Origin: an uncultured Clostridia bacterium
GTDB lineage: Bacteria > Bacillota > Clostridia > TANB77 > CAG-508
Reading direction: 5' to 3'
DNA length: 64,000 nt
Assembly: GCA_934182605.1 (NCBI GenBank)
Contig: CAKPRQ010000001.1
Location: 1 to 64,000 of the forward strand
Shown here piece after piece: positions 8,580 to 18,225 of this stretch. Each line of letters opens with the position of its first letter. Positions within the stretch are counted from its first letter, which is position 1. A model generated the notes under the pieces. That model searched no databases, was not told the DNA's origin, and was given only the letters and a program-made list of their open reading frames with translations. The position numbers and the translations under genes are program-made.

Positions 8580-8671
8580 AAAAGTCTTATATATCAATAT
8601 TTTGCAGTCAAGACCCTGATTGTTAACCCCAGCTATGTTTTGACAAAAAATATTGATTATAAGACTTTTAG
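8580..8671. repeat. Family A palindromic repeat, copy 1
   Basis: Long imperfect palindrome: AAGTCTTATATATCAATATT on the left and its inverse on the right, around the family core (CAGTCAAGACC, ATTGTTA, AGCTATGTTTTGAC). The core itself pairs GTCAAGAC with GTTTTGAC. It lies just downstream of the MATE-fusion gene and may also end its transcript. Confidence 0.7.
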
Positions 8672-8715
8672 AAGTTTAATATAAAAGATTTTTGAAAAAT
8701 GTTGAAACTCCTTTA

Positions 8716-10722
8716 TTAATTGCAACTCACATTTTCATTTGCATTCTTCACTATGTTACAAATCATATCAGCGGCATTTTCAACACCATAAGCATCACTA
8801 TTTATACATATATCGTAATTACTCATATCATTCCATTCTCTACCAGTATAATGCTTATAATGATTACTTCTTAATTTATTTATTTTCTTTATTTCTTTTT
8901 CTGCTTCTTCTTGTTTTATGTGATATCTATTTACAGCTCTATTTATTTTATTTTCCATATCACTATAAATAAATATTTTAATAATATTTTTATTATCTTT
9001 TAATATAAAGTCTGCACATCTACCTATAATAACACAAGATTCCTTCTCTGCTAATTCTTTTATTAAATTAGATTCTTCTATAAATAGATTATCATCATTA
9101 TTTAAACCATTATAATATACATTTAAACTATTACCAGCATCTCTTTTTTGTTCATTATTTTTAATATATTCTTCTGATAATCCAGTTTTTTCAGCTAACT
9201 CTCTAATAAATTCTTTATCGTATAATTTAATACCCAACTTATTAGCCACTAATTTTCCAATATATCTTCCTCCAGAGCCATATTCTCTAGCAATAGTAAT
9301 TACAACATGTTTATCTAAAGTATTATTTACTACATTATTATATTCTATGTATTCATTAGGTTTTTGTACTTTATTTAATTTTTTAACTTCAAATGTTAAT
9401 AGAATTGCTGTTATTAAAAATGCTAAACCATCTGCAAAAGGTCCTGCATATAATACACCCATAATTCCAAAAATATTTCCTAATATAATCATTGCAGGAA
9501 TTAGGAATAATATTTGTCTTGATAAAGAAATAAATGCACTTTTTGCACTTTTCCCAATGGCTTGGAAAAATATTCCTGATGAAATTTGTATTCCAGCAAA
9601 TATACATAACATTAAATACGTTCTAAATGCAATACAAGCAAATTCCATATATAACTCATTACCTGTTCCAAATAATAATATTAATTTATCTGGAATTAAT
9701 TGGAATAATAAAAATGCTATTGCACTTATAACTGCACTTAAAGTTAGAACTATTTTCAACGCTTTTTTAACTCTATCATACTTTTGAGCACCGTAATTAT
9801 AACCTAAAATTGGTTGTGCTCCTACTGCTATACCTATAACAATGCTATTTAAAATTTGATTTATTTTCATTACAATTCCAACTACTGTAATTGGTATTTC
9901 AGAACCGTATTGTGAAAGTGCTCCATATTTACTTAATAAATTATTTTCAACAGCCATTACTGCTACTATGCTTATTTGTGTTAAAAATGAGCTTATTCCT
10001 AAAGCAACTATTCTAAACACTGTTTTAAATTCTATTTTTAAGTCTTCTTTAACTAATTTTATAGACTTCATTTTTCTTAAATATAAAATATTAATTAAAA
10101 AAGTTACAAATTGGCTTATTACCGTAGCAATTGCTGCACCTGCAATTTCCATATTAAACACAAAAATAAATATTGGGTCTAATATAATGTTTAATACTGC
10201 TCCTAAACTCATTGAAAACATTGAAAATTTAGGACTACCATCTGCTCTAATTATTGAATTTAAAGTTACACCTATCATCATAAGTGGTAAGCCCATAACT
10301 ATAATATATCCATAATCTAAAGCATATTCTCTTAAAGCATCTGTACAGCCAAATAAATTAATCAATTGTGGCAAAAATACGTATAGTAAAACTCCTACTA
10401 TAACAGCAAATATACTTGATATTATAACTCCGTTCATAACTCCTTTAGCTGCTTCTTTATCTTTCTTTTGCCCTAATTTTAGGCTTAAAAAAGCTGATGT
10501 ACCATCACCAAACATCAGTGCAAACGCTAAACATAACATCATTAATGGAAAGACTACATTTGTAGCACCATTAGCTAAATAATTAATTCCCCATCCTATA
10601 AAAATTTGGTCTACAATATTATATAATGAATTCACTAACATTGATATAATACATGGAATAGAGAAAATTTTAATAAGTTTTCCAATTTTTTCTGTTCCTA
10701 AAATATTTTCTTTCTTTTCCAA
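8716..10722 (-). CDS. MATE-family transporter fused to a cytidylate kinase-like domain
   Basis: Residues 1 to about 455 form a 12-helix MATE exporter (opening EKKENILGTEKIGKL, then FSIPCIISMLVNSLYNIVDQ), a family that exchanges H+ or Na+ for drugs or metabolites. After a linker, about 190 residues match cytidylate kinase-like P-loop proteins (VVITIAREYGSGGRYIGKLV, then CVIIGRCADFIL). The frame is open to an ATG at 10761, but a TATAAT box overlaps that codon; TTG at 10722 follows AAGGAG at good spacing and gives the usual MATE N-terminus. The kinase-like half may sense or modify a nucleotide linked to transport (inference). Confidence 0.85.
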   Translation of the reverse strand: MEKKENILGTEKIGKLIKIFSIPCIISMLVNSLYNIVDQIFIGWGINYLANGATNVVFPLMMLCLAFALMFGDGTSAFLSLKLGQKKDKEAAKGVMNGVIISSIFAVIVGVLLYVFLPQLINLFGCTDALREYALDYGYIIVMGLPLMMIGVTLNSIIRADGSPKFSMFSMSLGAVLNIILDPIFIFVFNMEIAGAAIATVISQFVTFLINILYLRKMKSIKLVKEDLKIEFKTVFRIVALGISSFLTQISIVAVMAVENNLLSKYGALSQYGSEIPITVVGIVMKINQILNSIVIGIAVGAQPILGYNYGAQKYDRVKKALKIVLTLSAVISAIAFLLFQLIPDKLILLFGTGNELYMEFACIAFRTYLMLCIFAGIQISSGIFFQAIGKSAKSAFISLSRQILFLIPAMIILGNIFGIMGVLYAGPFADGLAFLITAILLTFEVKKLNKVQKPNEYIEYNNVVNNTLDKHVVITIAREYGSGGRYIGKLVANKLGIKLYDKEFIRELAEKTGLSEEYIKNNEQKRDAGNSLNVYYNGLNNDDNLFIEESNLIKELAEKESCVIIGRCADFILKDNKNIIKIFIYSDMENKINRAVNRYHIKQEEAEKEIKKINKLRSNHYKHYTGREWNDMSNYDICINSDAYGVENAADMICNIVKNANENVSCN

Positions 10723-10926
10723 AAAACTCTCCTTCTTTCTATAAATATTTTTGAGCATCATTATATTTTATCACTTTTAATTTTTTTTGCAAGTGAAAAT
10801 AGAAACTTTTTAGGATAAAATTGTATATGTGTCAATGATGTGAAACAAATTTTTATAAAAAAATTTAAATTCAAGTACTATATTGAATTTCCTATAAAAT
10901 TTCTCTAGCATTTTGTTTTTAGTATA

Positions 10927-11009
10927 TCATTTTGAATTTTAGATATCAAGAATATACAATGCTTTCAGCATTGCAGCTTTGCTGTTCTTGACATTAAAAT
11001 TTAAAATGA
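10927..11009. repeat. 83-bp imperfect palindrome, possible IS end
   Basis: The arms (starting TCATTTTGAATTTTAGATAT on the left) are nearly exact inverse copies, with an ATGCT/AGCAT inner hairpin. It lies just beyond the end of the transposase remnant and may be the terminal structure of that element or a terminator. Confidence 0.5.
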
Positions 11010-11045
11010 GTTCTACAATTAACAAATGCTTTGAAATTTTATTTT

Positions 11046-11441
11046 TTATGCTACTATACTCGCTTTTAACTCTTCTCTTTTTTCTTTTGGTGTTAAGTAT
11101 CCTAATACCGCCATTGGTATATTATTTGACCTTTTTAAATATGCCATTCCTTGTTTTATTAAATCTTCTAAACTATAAAATTTTAAATAACTATAAAATC
11201 TTTCATTATCATTTCTATGGCTTCTTTCTACTTCTCCATTATGTTCTGGTGTCCTTGGTCTTATTTTATAATGTATTATTTTTAACTTCTTTAATAATGT
11301 ATCCATTGGATGTTCTTTCTTTACTTTTGATTGATTATAACTAAATTCTGTTCCATTATCTGTTTGTATTGTCTTTGGTTTATATCCAAAATATTTTATA
11401 CATCTTTCTATTGATTGTCTTTCACTGTATTCTAGGTGTTT
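11046..11441 (-). pseudogene. Remnant IS481/IS3-like transposase (DDE integrase core)
   Basis: The C-terminal 86 codons are open and contain RPRTPEHNGEVERSHRND, the conserved final part of an rve-type integrase core carrying the third acidic residue. In the same frame upstream the sequence reads IKYFGYKPKTIQTDNGTEF, the second catalytic Asp region (TDNGTEF). Further upstream (to about 11580) the frame breaks with stops and the first Asp region is not recognisable. A dead insertion sequence. Confidence 0.8.
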
Positions 11442-11637
11442 ACCTTTTCTACTTTTTGTGGTATGATTTTTTCATTTTTTGTTTATCCTGCAACTTCTAT
11501 CATATTATATCCAGGAACAAAATCATTTGTGCTACTATCTTTAATCATATCTATACATTCAATTTTTTTGCAAAAAATAGTAAAAGATAGGCTTTTTTCT
11601 ATCGCTTATTCAGTATTCAAAAAAATGAAGAAACTCC

Positions 11638-11669
11638 TTAAAAATAGAGAGTTTTAAAATTCTCTATTT
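11638..11669. terminator. Hairpin, probable terminator
   Basis: AAATAGAGA and TCTCTATTT form a 9-bp stem flanked by A- and T-rich sequence. With family A copy 2 it fills the gap between the transposase remnant and the toxin-antitoxin-like pair; nothing coding was found in 11442-11841. Confidence 0.5.
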
Positions 11670-11681
11670 CTATAAATTTTC

Positions 11682-11826
11682 TTGTAACAACCCAGTAAGT
11701 ATTTGACTAAAGCTTGCTATATATCTATTTGCAAGTCAAGACCTTGATTGTTAACATTAAAGATATATTTTGACTAAAAATAGCTATATAGCAAGCTTTT
11801 TAAGATTAAGACCTAAGTTGTTACAA
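11682..11826. repeat. Family A palindromic repeat, copy 2 (145 bp, full length)
   Basis: Ends are exact inverse copies (TTGTAACAAC at 11682-11691, GTTGTTACAA at 11817-11826). Inside are the inverted pair AGCTTGCTATATA/TATATAGCAAGCT and the shared core GCAAGTCAAGACC, ATTGTTA, TTTTGACTAAAAATAGC. No reading frame. Confidence 0.8.
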
Positions 11827-11841
11827 AAGTTAGTTACTATA

Positions 11842-12285
11842 TTATAATATTTCTTTTTCAGTGTAACAAGCATAAATATAACTAGGATTTTCATAATACA
11901 TACTGCTATTATAATTATCAATATGGGGAATTATCCATGAAGATAATACTTCTATAGTAGTTTCAACATACTTATTTTTATCAGAATTAACCATCATAAT
12001 AAGCCTTCTATACACTTTTGCAATTTCCCAAAAAGAAGGAACTCTATATTGACATCTAGTAATAATATCATAATCGCCTTCTTGTATGCTTGTTAACTCA
12101 ATAAATTCGTCTGAAACTTTTTCTATATTTTCTGAATGATATACATCAGCTAAGTCGTATATTTTTTGAATGTTTTTCTTGCCTAATTTTTCTACTACAG
12201 TTTTTTTAGTATTTTTAGTCTTTCTAGCTATATATTCAATTAAACTGCACAAGAAAAATAAATCATTATCTTCTTTATTTTCCAT
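11842..12285 (-). CDS. DUF3791-like protein, partner of DUF3990
   Basis: 147 residues. The N-terminal 60 (FFLCSLIEYIARKTKNTKK, then IYDLADVYHSENIEKVSDEF) resemble DUF3791, a small helical protein commonly encoded beside DUF3990. The C-terminal half is unassigned. Its ATG overlaps the upstream stop by one base (TAATG), so it is translationally coupled. By analogy with such pairs it may be the antitoxin or accessory partner (inference). Confidence 0.6.
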   Translation of the reverse strand: MENKEDNDLFFLCSLIEYIARKTKNTKKTVVEKLGKKNIQKIYDLADVYHSENIEKVSDEFIELTSIQEGDYDIITRCQYRVPSFWEIAKVYRRLIMMVNSDKNKYVETTIEVLSSWIIPHIDNYNSSMYYENPSYIYACYTEKEIL

Positions 12286-12743
12286 TAGAAAACCTCACTT
12301 CCAATAAATTTAACACATTTCAAAGCTTCTTCTGTGCAAAAAGCTATTTGATGTGTTGGGTGTCTGAATTTCGCTAGTTCCCAAAAAGCATCTCTAGTTA
12401 TTTGCCCTGTTAATAATTCACTGATATAGTTGTACACTTGGTCATCTGCCATAGCTCCTATTACTATATCATACGTATGTTTTTTATTATTCCTGCAATC
12501 AATAATAAAATCCAACCATTCTTCTGACATTAATGTAAATTCTTTTATTTTTAAATTTTGATTTTCGTTATATTCATATTTATTTATAACAGATTTGTCA
12601 TATTTTGAAGCCCATTTTTTAGCTTGATTCTCAAGAATTGTACAGTAAAATCCAATACCAAAATCTTTTGTATATTTCCCTACCATTATTTTAGGCTCTT
12701 TAACTTCACAATAACTTCCATGATATATTACTTGTTTCGACAT
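12285..12743 (-). CDS. DUF3990 protein, ADP-ribosyltransferase-like toxin candidate
   Basis: About 152 residues opening VIYHGSYCEVKEPKI and DFGIGFYCTILENQAKKWA, the DUF3990 signature; the fold is related to ADP-ribosyltransferases, with YHG as the NAD-contacting start. A GTG at 12752 is in frame, but GAGAGGTG directly upstream of ATG 12743 makes the latter the likely start. Coupled to the following DUF3791-like gene; together they look like a toxin-antitoxin module. It lies downstream of vanW (12-base gap) and may share its transcript. Confidence 0.75.
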   Translation of the reverse strand: MSKQVIYHGSYCEVKEPKIMVGKYTKDFGIGFYCTILENQAKKWASKYDKSVINKYEYNENQNLKIKEFTLMSEEWLDFIIDCRNNKKHTYDIVIGAMADDQVYNYISELLTGQITRDAFWELAKFRHPTHQIAFCTEEALKCVKFIGSEVF

Positions 12744-12755
12744 TTTTTTCACCTC

Positions 12756-14366
12756 TCATTCCCTATTCTCTTCTACAATTTCATTCAACACATCATACTT
12801 ATCGAATGATATTAACTCTCTTGATATCTCTTTTCCTGCCTTAGATGTAATTTTATATGCTTCTACTACTTTTCCATCTGTTCCACCTTGTATTACTCTA
12901 CTTGTTCCTTTTTCTAAAGACGTATTTGTTACATATTCTGTTTCATAAGGTATAGTTTCTACTACTTTGTTTTCTAAAATTACTTCAACATCTGTATCTT
13001 CCTTTATACCTAATATTTCAATTTCTGCAACACCAGCTACTATGTTTGTTTTTATTTTAATAGGATATGTTCTATTATTTTTAAATCGAAAATCTATAGA
13101 ACCGTAAGCTACTGTAGCATCTAGCCCTGCTTTTGCATAAGAAGGTAAGAATTGGTGACATTTTCTTTCTACTATTTCTAAATTTGCCTCTAAAACTGCA
13201 TTATATAGAATAGTAGAAATTTGGCATATTCCTCCACCTAATCCATCTACTACTTTTCCTCCAACATAAATAGCAGCTTCTTTATATCCAGCCTCTATGG
13301 TTCTTGCACCTAAAGTTTTGTTGTATGAAAAAGTTTCTCCTGGTGCTATTACTATTTCATTCAATTTTTCGCCTGCTATTGTTAAATTGTTTGCTCTATT
13401 GTAATTTGTAACGTCATACATTCCTTCTGCTCTAGATAAAACATCCGGAAATACATCTATTGATAAAGTTGCTAACGTTACTTCTGGAGTAGTTATTTTC
13501 AAAGGTATTACATACTCATTATCTTCATTTTCTGTATTTAAAATATTTTCTATTTCTTCATTTGAAAGTCCAAAATCTACACCTTCAACTTCAGGATATA
13601 TTTTAAAAGGTTCTTCTGTATAGTATGCATTTTGAGGTTCTACATATATATCAGTATGTATATCTTCTAATTTGACGTCATCAGCTGTTTTAACCTCAAA
13701 AGGTAATTCAATAATAGTTTCCTTTTTTGAATAATCATTTAAATAATTTTCAATTTCACTAGTTAATTTTCCATTAGCTACAACTATTCCTGAAACAGGT
13801 TTAGATAATATTAAATTAGAATCTTCTACATAATAATCTAATTCTTTATATTTATCTGGTAGCTCGTTATAAATCCAGTTTAATTCATTCTCTAAATTTT
13901 CTTTATTATATTTTAATTCTAAATTATAATTTTTCTTAAATAAAAAAGTCTTTATAATCTCATAATTATCTTTTATAATGTTCCCACTTCGACCGATTTT
14001 ACTTGCTTCTTCTAATATTTGATTTAAATTATTACTAATTTCTAACAAACCTAATTCTAAAACATATTCTTGACCATTATGAGTTATATTAACACCATTA
14101 TATTTTTTTTCATCTAAAATTTCGTTAAAGGATTTTTTGATTTCATCTTTAGACATTTTAGAGACATCAACGTTATTTATGTAGACGCCATTAATAATAT
14201 TAGTATTTGGAATATTAACAACAGCAAATATAACTGAGAAAAATCCAATTATAACAAGTAATAACACTACAGAAAAAACAATTTTAGCATGCTTCATATC
14301 TGTTATGAAAGAAAAATTCACTTTTTTAACTCCATTATTATTACGTTTTCTAGTTCTTTTTCTCAT
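12756..14366 (-). CDS. VanW-family membrane-anchored protein with peptidoglycan-binding and G5-like domains
   Basis: 536 residues: a basic N-terminus (RKRTRKRNNN), one transmembrane helix (about 30-52), a PG-binding-4 type domain (about 60-300), a VanW domain (about 335-435, with FSYNKTLGARTIEAGYKEA and GLGGGICQISTILYNAVLEA) and a G5-like tail. It acts on the outer face of the membrane at the cell wall; the biochemical role of VanW proteins is not established. It sits 23 bases after argS, and its Pro-Gly in APGETF is encoded by an intact CCAGG. Confidence 0.9.
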   Translation of the reverse strand: MRKRTRKRNNNGVKKVNFSFITDMKHAKIVFSVVLLLVIIGFFSVIFAVVNIPNTNIINGVYINNVDVSKMSKDEIKKSFNEILDEKKYNGVNITHNGQEYVLELGLLEISNNLNQILEEASKIGRSGNIIKDNYEIIKTFLFKKNYNLELKYNKENLENELNWIYNELPDKYKELDYYVEDSNLILSKPVSGIVVANGKLTSEIENYLNDYSKKETIIELPFEVKTADDVKLEDIHTDIYVEPQNAYYTEEPFKIYPEVEGVDFGLSNEEIENILNTENEDNEYVIPLKITTPEVTLATLSIDVFPDVLSRAEGMYDVTNYNRANNLTIAGEKLNEIVIAPGETFSYNKTLGARTIEAGYKEAAIYVGGKVVDGLGGGICQISTILYNAVLEANLEIVERKCHQFLPSYAKAGLDATVAYGSIDFRFKNNRTYPIKIKTNIVAGVAEIEILGIKEDTDVEVILENKVVETIPYETEYVTNTSLEKGTSRVIQGGTDGKVVEAYKITSKAGKEISRELISFDKYDVLNEIVEENRE

Positions 14367-14389
14367 ACTATTAATAATCCTTTCTTACC

Positions 14390-16126
14390 TTACATTCTAT
14401 TTGGCATTTCTATTCCCAACAAAGCCATAGAATTTTTAAGCACTTCTCCCACAGATTTAGTTAAATATAATCTTGCGTTTTCTACAGCTTTTTCTTCGCC
14501 TATTATTCTATTTGCATTATAGAAATTACTAAAACTTTGTGCTAAATCTATTAAATATCTTGCTAATATAGAAGGTTCGTTTTTTTCTACAGCTTTTACT
14601 ATAATAGACTTTAATTCGTATAATAATTTTATAACTTCTATACTTGATTTATCTGTTAAAACATTAAAATCAATTTCTTCAAATTTTGGTGAATATCCAG
14701 CTTTGTTTAAAATACTTTTTGTTCTTACATAAATATATTGAATATATGGTCCAGTTTCCCCATTAAAATTTAATAAAATATCCCAATCAAATATTTCATT
14801 TTTTATACGACTATTAGATAAATCATTGAAAATTACTGCTCCTACTCCAACTTTTCTAGCAATATCATCTCTATCATCTAATCCATCTTTATTTTTTTCA
14901 TCTATTATTGTTTTTACTTTTTCAATAGCTTCGTTTAGAATTCCCTCTAATGTAACAAAGTTTCCTTTTCTTGAGCCTATTTTTTCACCATTTTTATCTA
15001 CTACAAGTCCAAAAGGTACGTGTTCACATTTTATAATATAATCTTCATAACCTGCTAATTCTAATGTTTTAAAAACTTGTTTAAAATGAAGCTCTTGCTC
15101 ACTTCCCACAACATAAACCATTTTAGCAAAATTATATTTTTTTATTCTATCCTCTAATGCAGCAATATCTCTAGTAGCATATATTGTTGTTCCTGCACTT
15201 GTTACAATAATGCAAGGTGGCATATCATATTCATCTAAAAATACTACTTTGGCTCCTTCAGAGTCTTTTAACAATCCTTTATCTTCTAATTCTTTTATAA
15301 CTGGTTCCATTTTATCATTATAATATGCTTCACCATCGTAATTATCAAATTTTGCATTTAATAAGTCGTATGTTCTAGCATAATTTTCTAAACTTATTTT
15401 TCTAATATGTTCCCATTTTGAAATTGCTTCTGGTTCTCTATCTTCTAATTTTTTAAACATTTTTCTTGCTAAATCTGTTAATTCAGAATTTTCTTTTTCT
15501 GCTTTACTAAATCTTACATATATTTTTAAAATAATACTTATTTCCTCTTCTGAAGAAAAGTCATATTCATCTTTCCATAATTCTAATCCAGCCATTACTT
15601 TACCAAATTGTAAACCCCAATCCCCCAAGTAATTTAAGCCGATACTATTATATCCTACGAAATTATATAATTTATATAAAGCTCCACCTATTACTGTTGA
15701 ACGTAAATGTCCTATATGAAAAGTTTTAGCAATATTAGGTGAAGAATACTCTATAACTGCATTTTGCCCTTTACCTATATTTGAAGAACCATATTTTTCT
15801 TTTTCTGTTTCTATGCTTGTTAAAACTTCCTTTAGTAATGTTAATTTGTTTATATAAAAGTTTAAATATCCGCCTACGATTTCAACCTTTTCGATAATAT
15901 TACTATTTAAATCTTCTAAGATTACTTTTTCTAAATCAGCAGCAATAGCTTGAGGAGCTTTTCTTAAATCTTTTGCTAACCTAAAACATGGAAAAGCATA
16001 ATCTCCCATATCGCTATTAGGTGGTGTCTCAATAAAGTCTTGTAATCCTTCTATTTTTAAATTATTATCTTGTTTTAATAAAGCATTGTTTATTATATTT
16101 GCTATTTCATATTTAAAGTCTATCAT
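14390..16126 (-). CDS. argS: Arginyl-tRNA synthetase
   Basis: 578 residues, class I. The N-terminal ArgRS additional domain (1-110) is followed by the HIGH-type motif FHIGHLRSTV (about 136), a KMSKS-equivalent GSRKG near 388, and the DALR anticodon-binding domain at the C-terminus (LYELKSIIVKAVEKNEPS, then ending in MPNRM). Charges tRNA-Arg; relevant here because CGG appears unread in native genes. It follows pfkA by 26 bases and precedes vanW. Confidence 0.97.
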   Translation of the reverse strand: MIDFKYEIANIINNALLKQDNNLKIEGLQDFIETPPNSDMGDYAFPCFRLAKDLRKAPQAIAADLEKVILEDLNSNIIEKVEIVGGYLNFYINKLTLLKEVLTSIETEKEKYGSSNIGKGQNAVIEYSSPNIAKTFHIGHLRSTVIGGALYKLYNFVGYNSIGLNYLGDWGLQFGKVMAGLELWKDEYDFSSEEEISIILKIYVRFSKAEKENSELTDLARKMFKKLEDREPEAISKWEHIRKISLENYARTYDLLNAKFDNYDGEAYYNDKMEPVIKELEDKGLLKDSEGAKVVFLDEYDMPPCIIVTSAGTTIYATRDIAALEDRIKKYNFAKMVYVVGSEQELHFKQVFKTLELAGYEDYIIKCEHVPFGLVVDKNGEKIGSRKGNFVTLEGILNEAIEKVKTIIDEKNKDGLDDRDDIARKVGVGAVIFNDLSNSRIKNEIFDWDILLNFNGETGPYIQYIYVRTKSILNKAGYSPKFEEIDFNVLTDKSSIEVIKLLYELKSIIVKAVEKNEPSILARYLIDLAQSFSNFYNANRIIGEEKAVENARLYLTKSVGEVLKNSMALLGIEMPNRM

Positions 16127-16152
16127 TTTTAAAACTCTATCCTTTCTTTTAA

Positions 16153-17292
16153 TTAATCTCCTAAACAGATTCCTATACTTCTAGCTGTTTTTACTAATTC
16201 ATGATCTAGTGGCACTTTTTTAATATTACTTTCTTTAGTATTTCCTGATACTGCGCCAATTTCTTTATTATTTCCAACTACTTCCTCTAAAGAAATATAA
16301 TCTAATTTTCCATTTTTAATTACAACTAGATTATTAAATTTTCCTTCCATAGCTAATTGCATTGCTTTAGCACCATATTTTGTTGAAAGTACTCTATCAA
16401 ACGCTGTTGGTGAGCCACCTCTTTGTACATAACCTAATGTTGTAAGTCTAGCCTCACAACCAGTTAATTCTTCTAATTGCTTACAAACTTTTTCACCTAT
16501 ACCACCAAGTTTTGTATTATCTACACCTTTTCCATTATCTCTAACATTTTTTACAACATAATTTTCATTTATTGGATGTGCACCTTCTGATACAACTACT
16601 ACACTAAAGTTTTTGCCACGCTCTTTACGTCCTTTTATTTTTTTTACAACACAATTTGTATCATAAGGTATTTCAGGTATTAAGGCAATATCTGCTCCAC
16701 CAGAGATTGCTGATTCTAACGCAATCCAACCTGCATATCTGCCCATAACTTCTAAAACCATTATTCTATGATGTGTTTCTCCAGTTGTATGAAGCCTATC
16801 TAAAGCTTCTGTTGCCACATGAATGGCAGTATTATGTCCAAAAGTAATTTCAGTTCCAAATACATCATTATCTATTGTTTTAGGAATTCCTATTACATTT
16901 AAACCTCTTACTGAAAAATCTCTTGCAGATTTTTGTGTACCATCTCCACCTAATGTAAATATGCAATCGAATCCGGCTTCTTTTACATTAGTTATACATT
17001 TTTCAGATAAATCTTCATATGTTACTGTTCCATCAGGTTTTACAACTTTATAATTAAAAACATTTGTATTTGTTGATGAACCTATTATTGAACCACCTTT
17101 ATGAATAATACCAGATGCTTTATCTAATGTTGTTAAAGGAATATAATCATTATTTAACATCCCTTTATATCCATCTATATATCCATAACATTCTATTCCT
17201 GCATTTTCTGCCGTTTTTACAATTGCTCTTATTACCGCATTAAAACCGGCAACATCTCCTCCATTAGCTAATATAGCGACTTTTTTTATCAT
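16153..17292 (-). CDS. pfkA: 6-phosphofructokinase, group III type
   Basis: 379 residues, PFK family; phosphorylates fructose 6-phosphate in glycolysis. The phosphoryl-donor determinants are mixed: GGDG at 115-118 (Gly as in ATP enzymes) with Lys138 in IPKTIDND (as in PPi enzymes), the combination of group III actinobacterial-like PFKs that use ATP. Catalytic TIDND and MGRYAGWIAL are intact. The N-terminal loop reads NGGDVAGFN, with Ala where Pro is usual. First gene before argS. Confidence 0.93.
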   Translation of the reverse strand: MIKKVAILANGGDVAGFNAVIRAIVKTAENAGIECYGYIDGYKGMLNNDYIPLTTLDKASGIIHKGGSIIGSSTNTNVFNYKVVKPDGTVTYEDLSEKCITNVKEAGFDCIFTLGGDGTQKSARDFSVRGLNVIGIPKTIDNDVFGTEITFGHNTAIHVATEALDRLHTTGETHHRIMVLEVMGRYAGWIALESAISGGADIALIPEIPYDTNCVVKKIKGRKERGKNFSVVVVSEGAHPINENYVVKNVRDNGKGVDNTKLGGIGEKVCKQLEELTGCEARLTTLGYVQRGGSPTAFDRVLSTKYGAKAMQLAMEGKFNNLVVIKNGKLDYISLEEVVGNNKEIGAVSGNTKESNIKKVPLDHELVKTARSIGICLGD

Positions 17293-17374
17293 AATTTTTT
17301 CCTCCTAAATTTTAGTTAATTTTATTATATCCAATTATTCTTATTCTAATATATTCTACTATATAAAATTAAAA

Positions 17375-17485
17375 ATAGCAAGATAAATACTATTTTTAGA
17401 TTGTTATACCCTAGCTATGTTTTGACTAAAAATAACTATATATCAAGATTTTACAAAATAATTAGTGAACTATAACCATCTATAA
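17375..17485. repeat. Family A repeat, partial copy
   Basis: Contains the family half-site TAGCTATGTTTTGACTAAAA and CTATATATCAAGATTTT but lacks the left arm. Its right end overlaps the last codons of the DUF1287 gene, so the repeat may have supplied that stop. Confidence 0.6.
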
Positions 17486-18166
17486 TGTCCTGTTATTCCC
17501 ATAAACTTATCTAACAACCAAAGAATATCTTCTTCTCTATTTGGCTGTCCTGTATTATGTATTAAATATGGAATTCCATCTTTATTCCTTTTATCTGATA
17601 TAATCCCAATGTGGTCATTACGGCCAAAAATAATTATATCACCGTGGTTGAAATTCTGCTATTTGACTTATATCATCTGTTAATTTTATAGCGTTTTTCT
17701 CAAAAAATACTTTTAAATTTGGAACTCTTCTAAAATCTATATTAGAGTCAGGTGTTCCATTTACTCTTGGATACTCATCTAAATTATTCTTTATATCTTC
17801 ATCTACTAAAGTCTTCAAATCATATCCTGCATTTTTAAAAGCTCTCCAAATCACATCTGCGCATACCCCTTCATTATCTGGCGGATATCCATCAGCATAG
17901 TATTCGCTTATATACTTTGGCTTATTTTCAGCATCTTGTCTTGCACCTAATAATATATCTGTATAATCATCTATTCCATTATTATTTTCATCATCAGAAC
18001 TTTTTATTACTTCAATACCAAAATCTTTAGCATAATATACTGGTTTATACTTATTAATTATTACAAAACATATTGATATAACTGTTGCTATAATTATAAG
18101 TATTATTAAAAATATAAGTATTGCTTTTACAATTTTTACTAAACCTTTATTCAATATTTCCTCCAT
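17470..18166 (-). CDS. DUF1287 protein, membrane anchored, split by a +1 frameshift at CGG
   Basis: N-terminal transmembrane helix (about 12-36), then a DUF1287 domain (ICADVIWRAFKNAGYDL region; DFRRVPNLKVFF). The zero frame reads EFQP-CGG-TGA and stops at 17639. Skipping one base gives EFQPGDIIIFG, then HIGIISDKR, IHNTGQP and ITGHYRWL, the conserved C-terminal half of the family, ending at 17470. Break at 17642-17647. DUF1287 proteins are NlpC/P60-like and probably act on the cell envelope. The ATG at 18166 is part of a GGAGG site; TTG at 18154 may be the true start. Confidence 0.8.
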
Positions 18167-18225
18167 AAATTTTTAGATTATCAAGCAATTCTTCAAATTG
18201 TTCTATATATTCACTTTTCATTTTA

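Noticed and set aside
8308..8671. CRISPR array
   Set aside because: The repeats are palindromic elements of different length, not regularly spaced direct repeats with spacers, and no cas genes are present.
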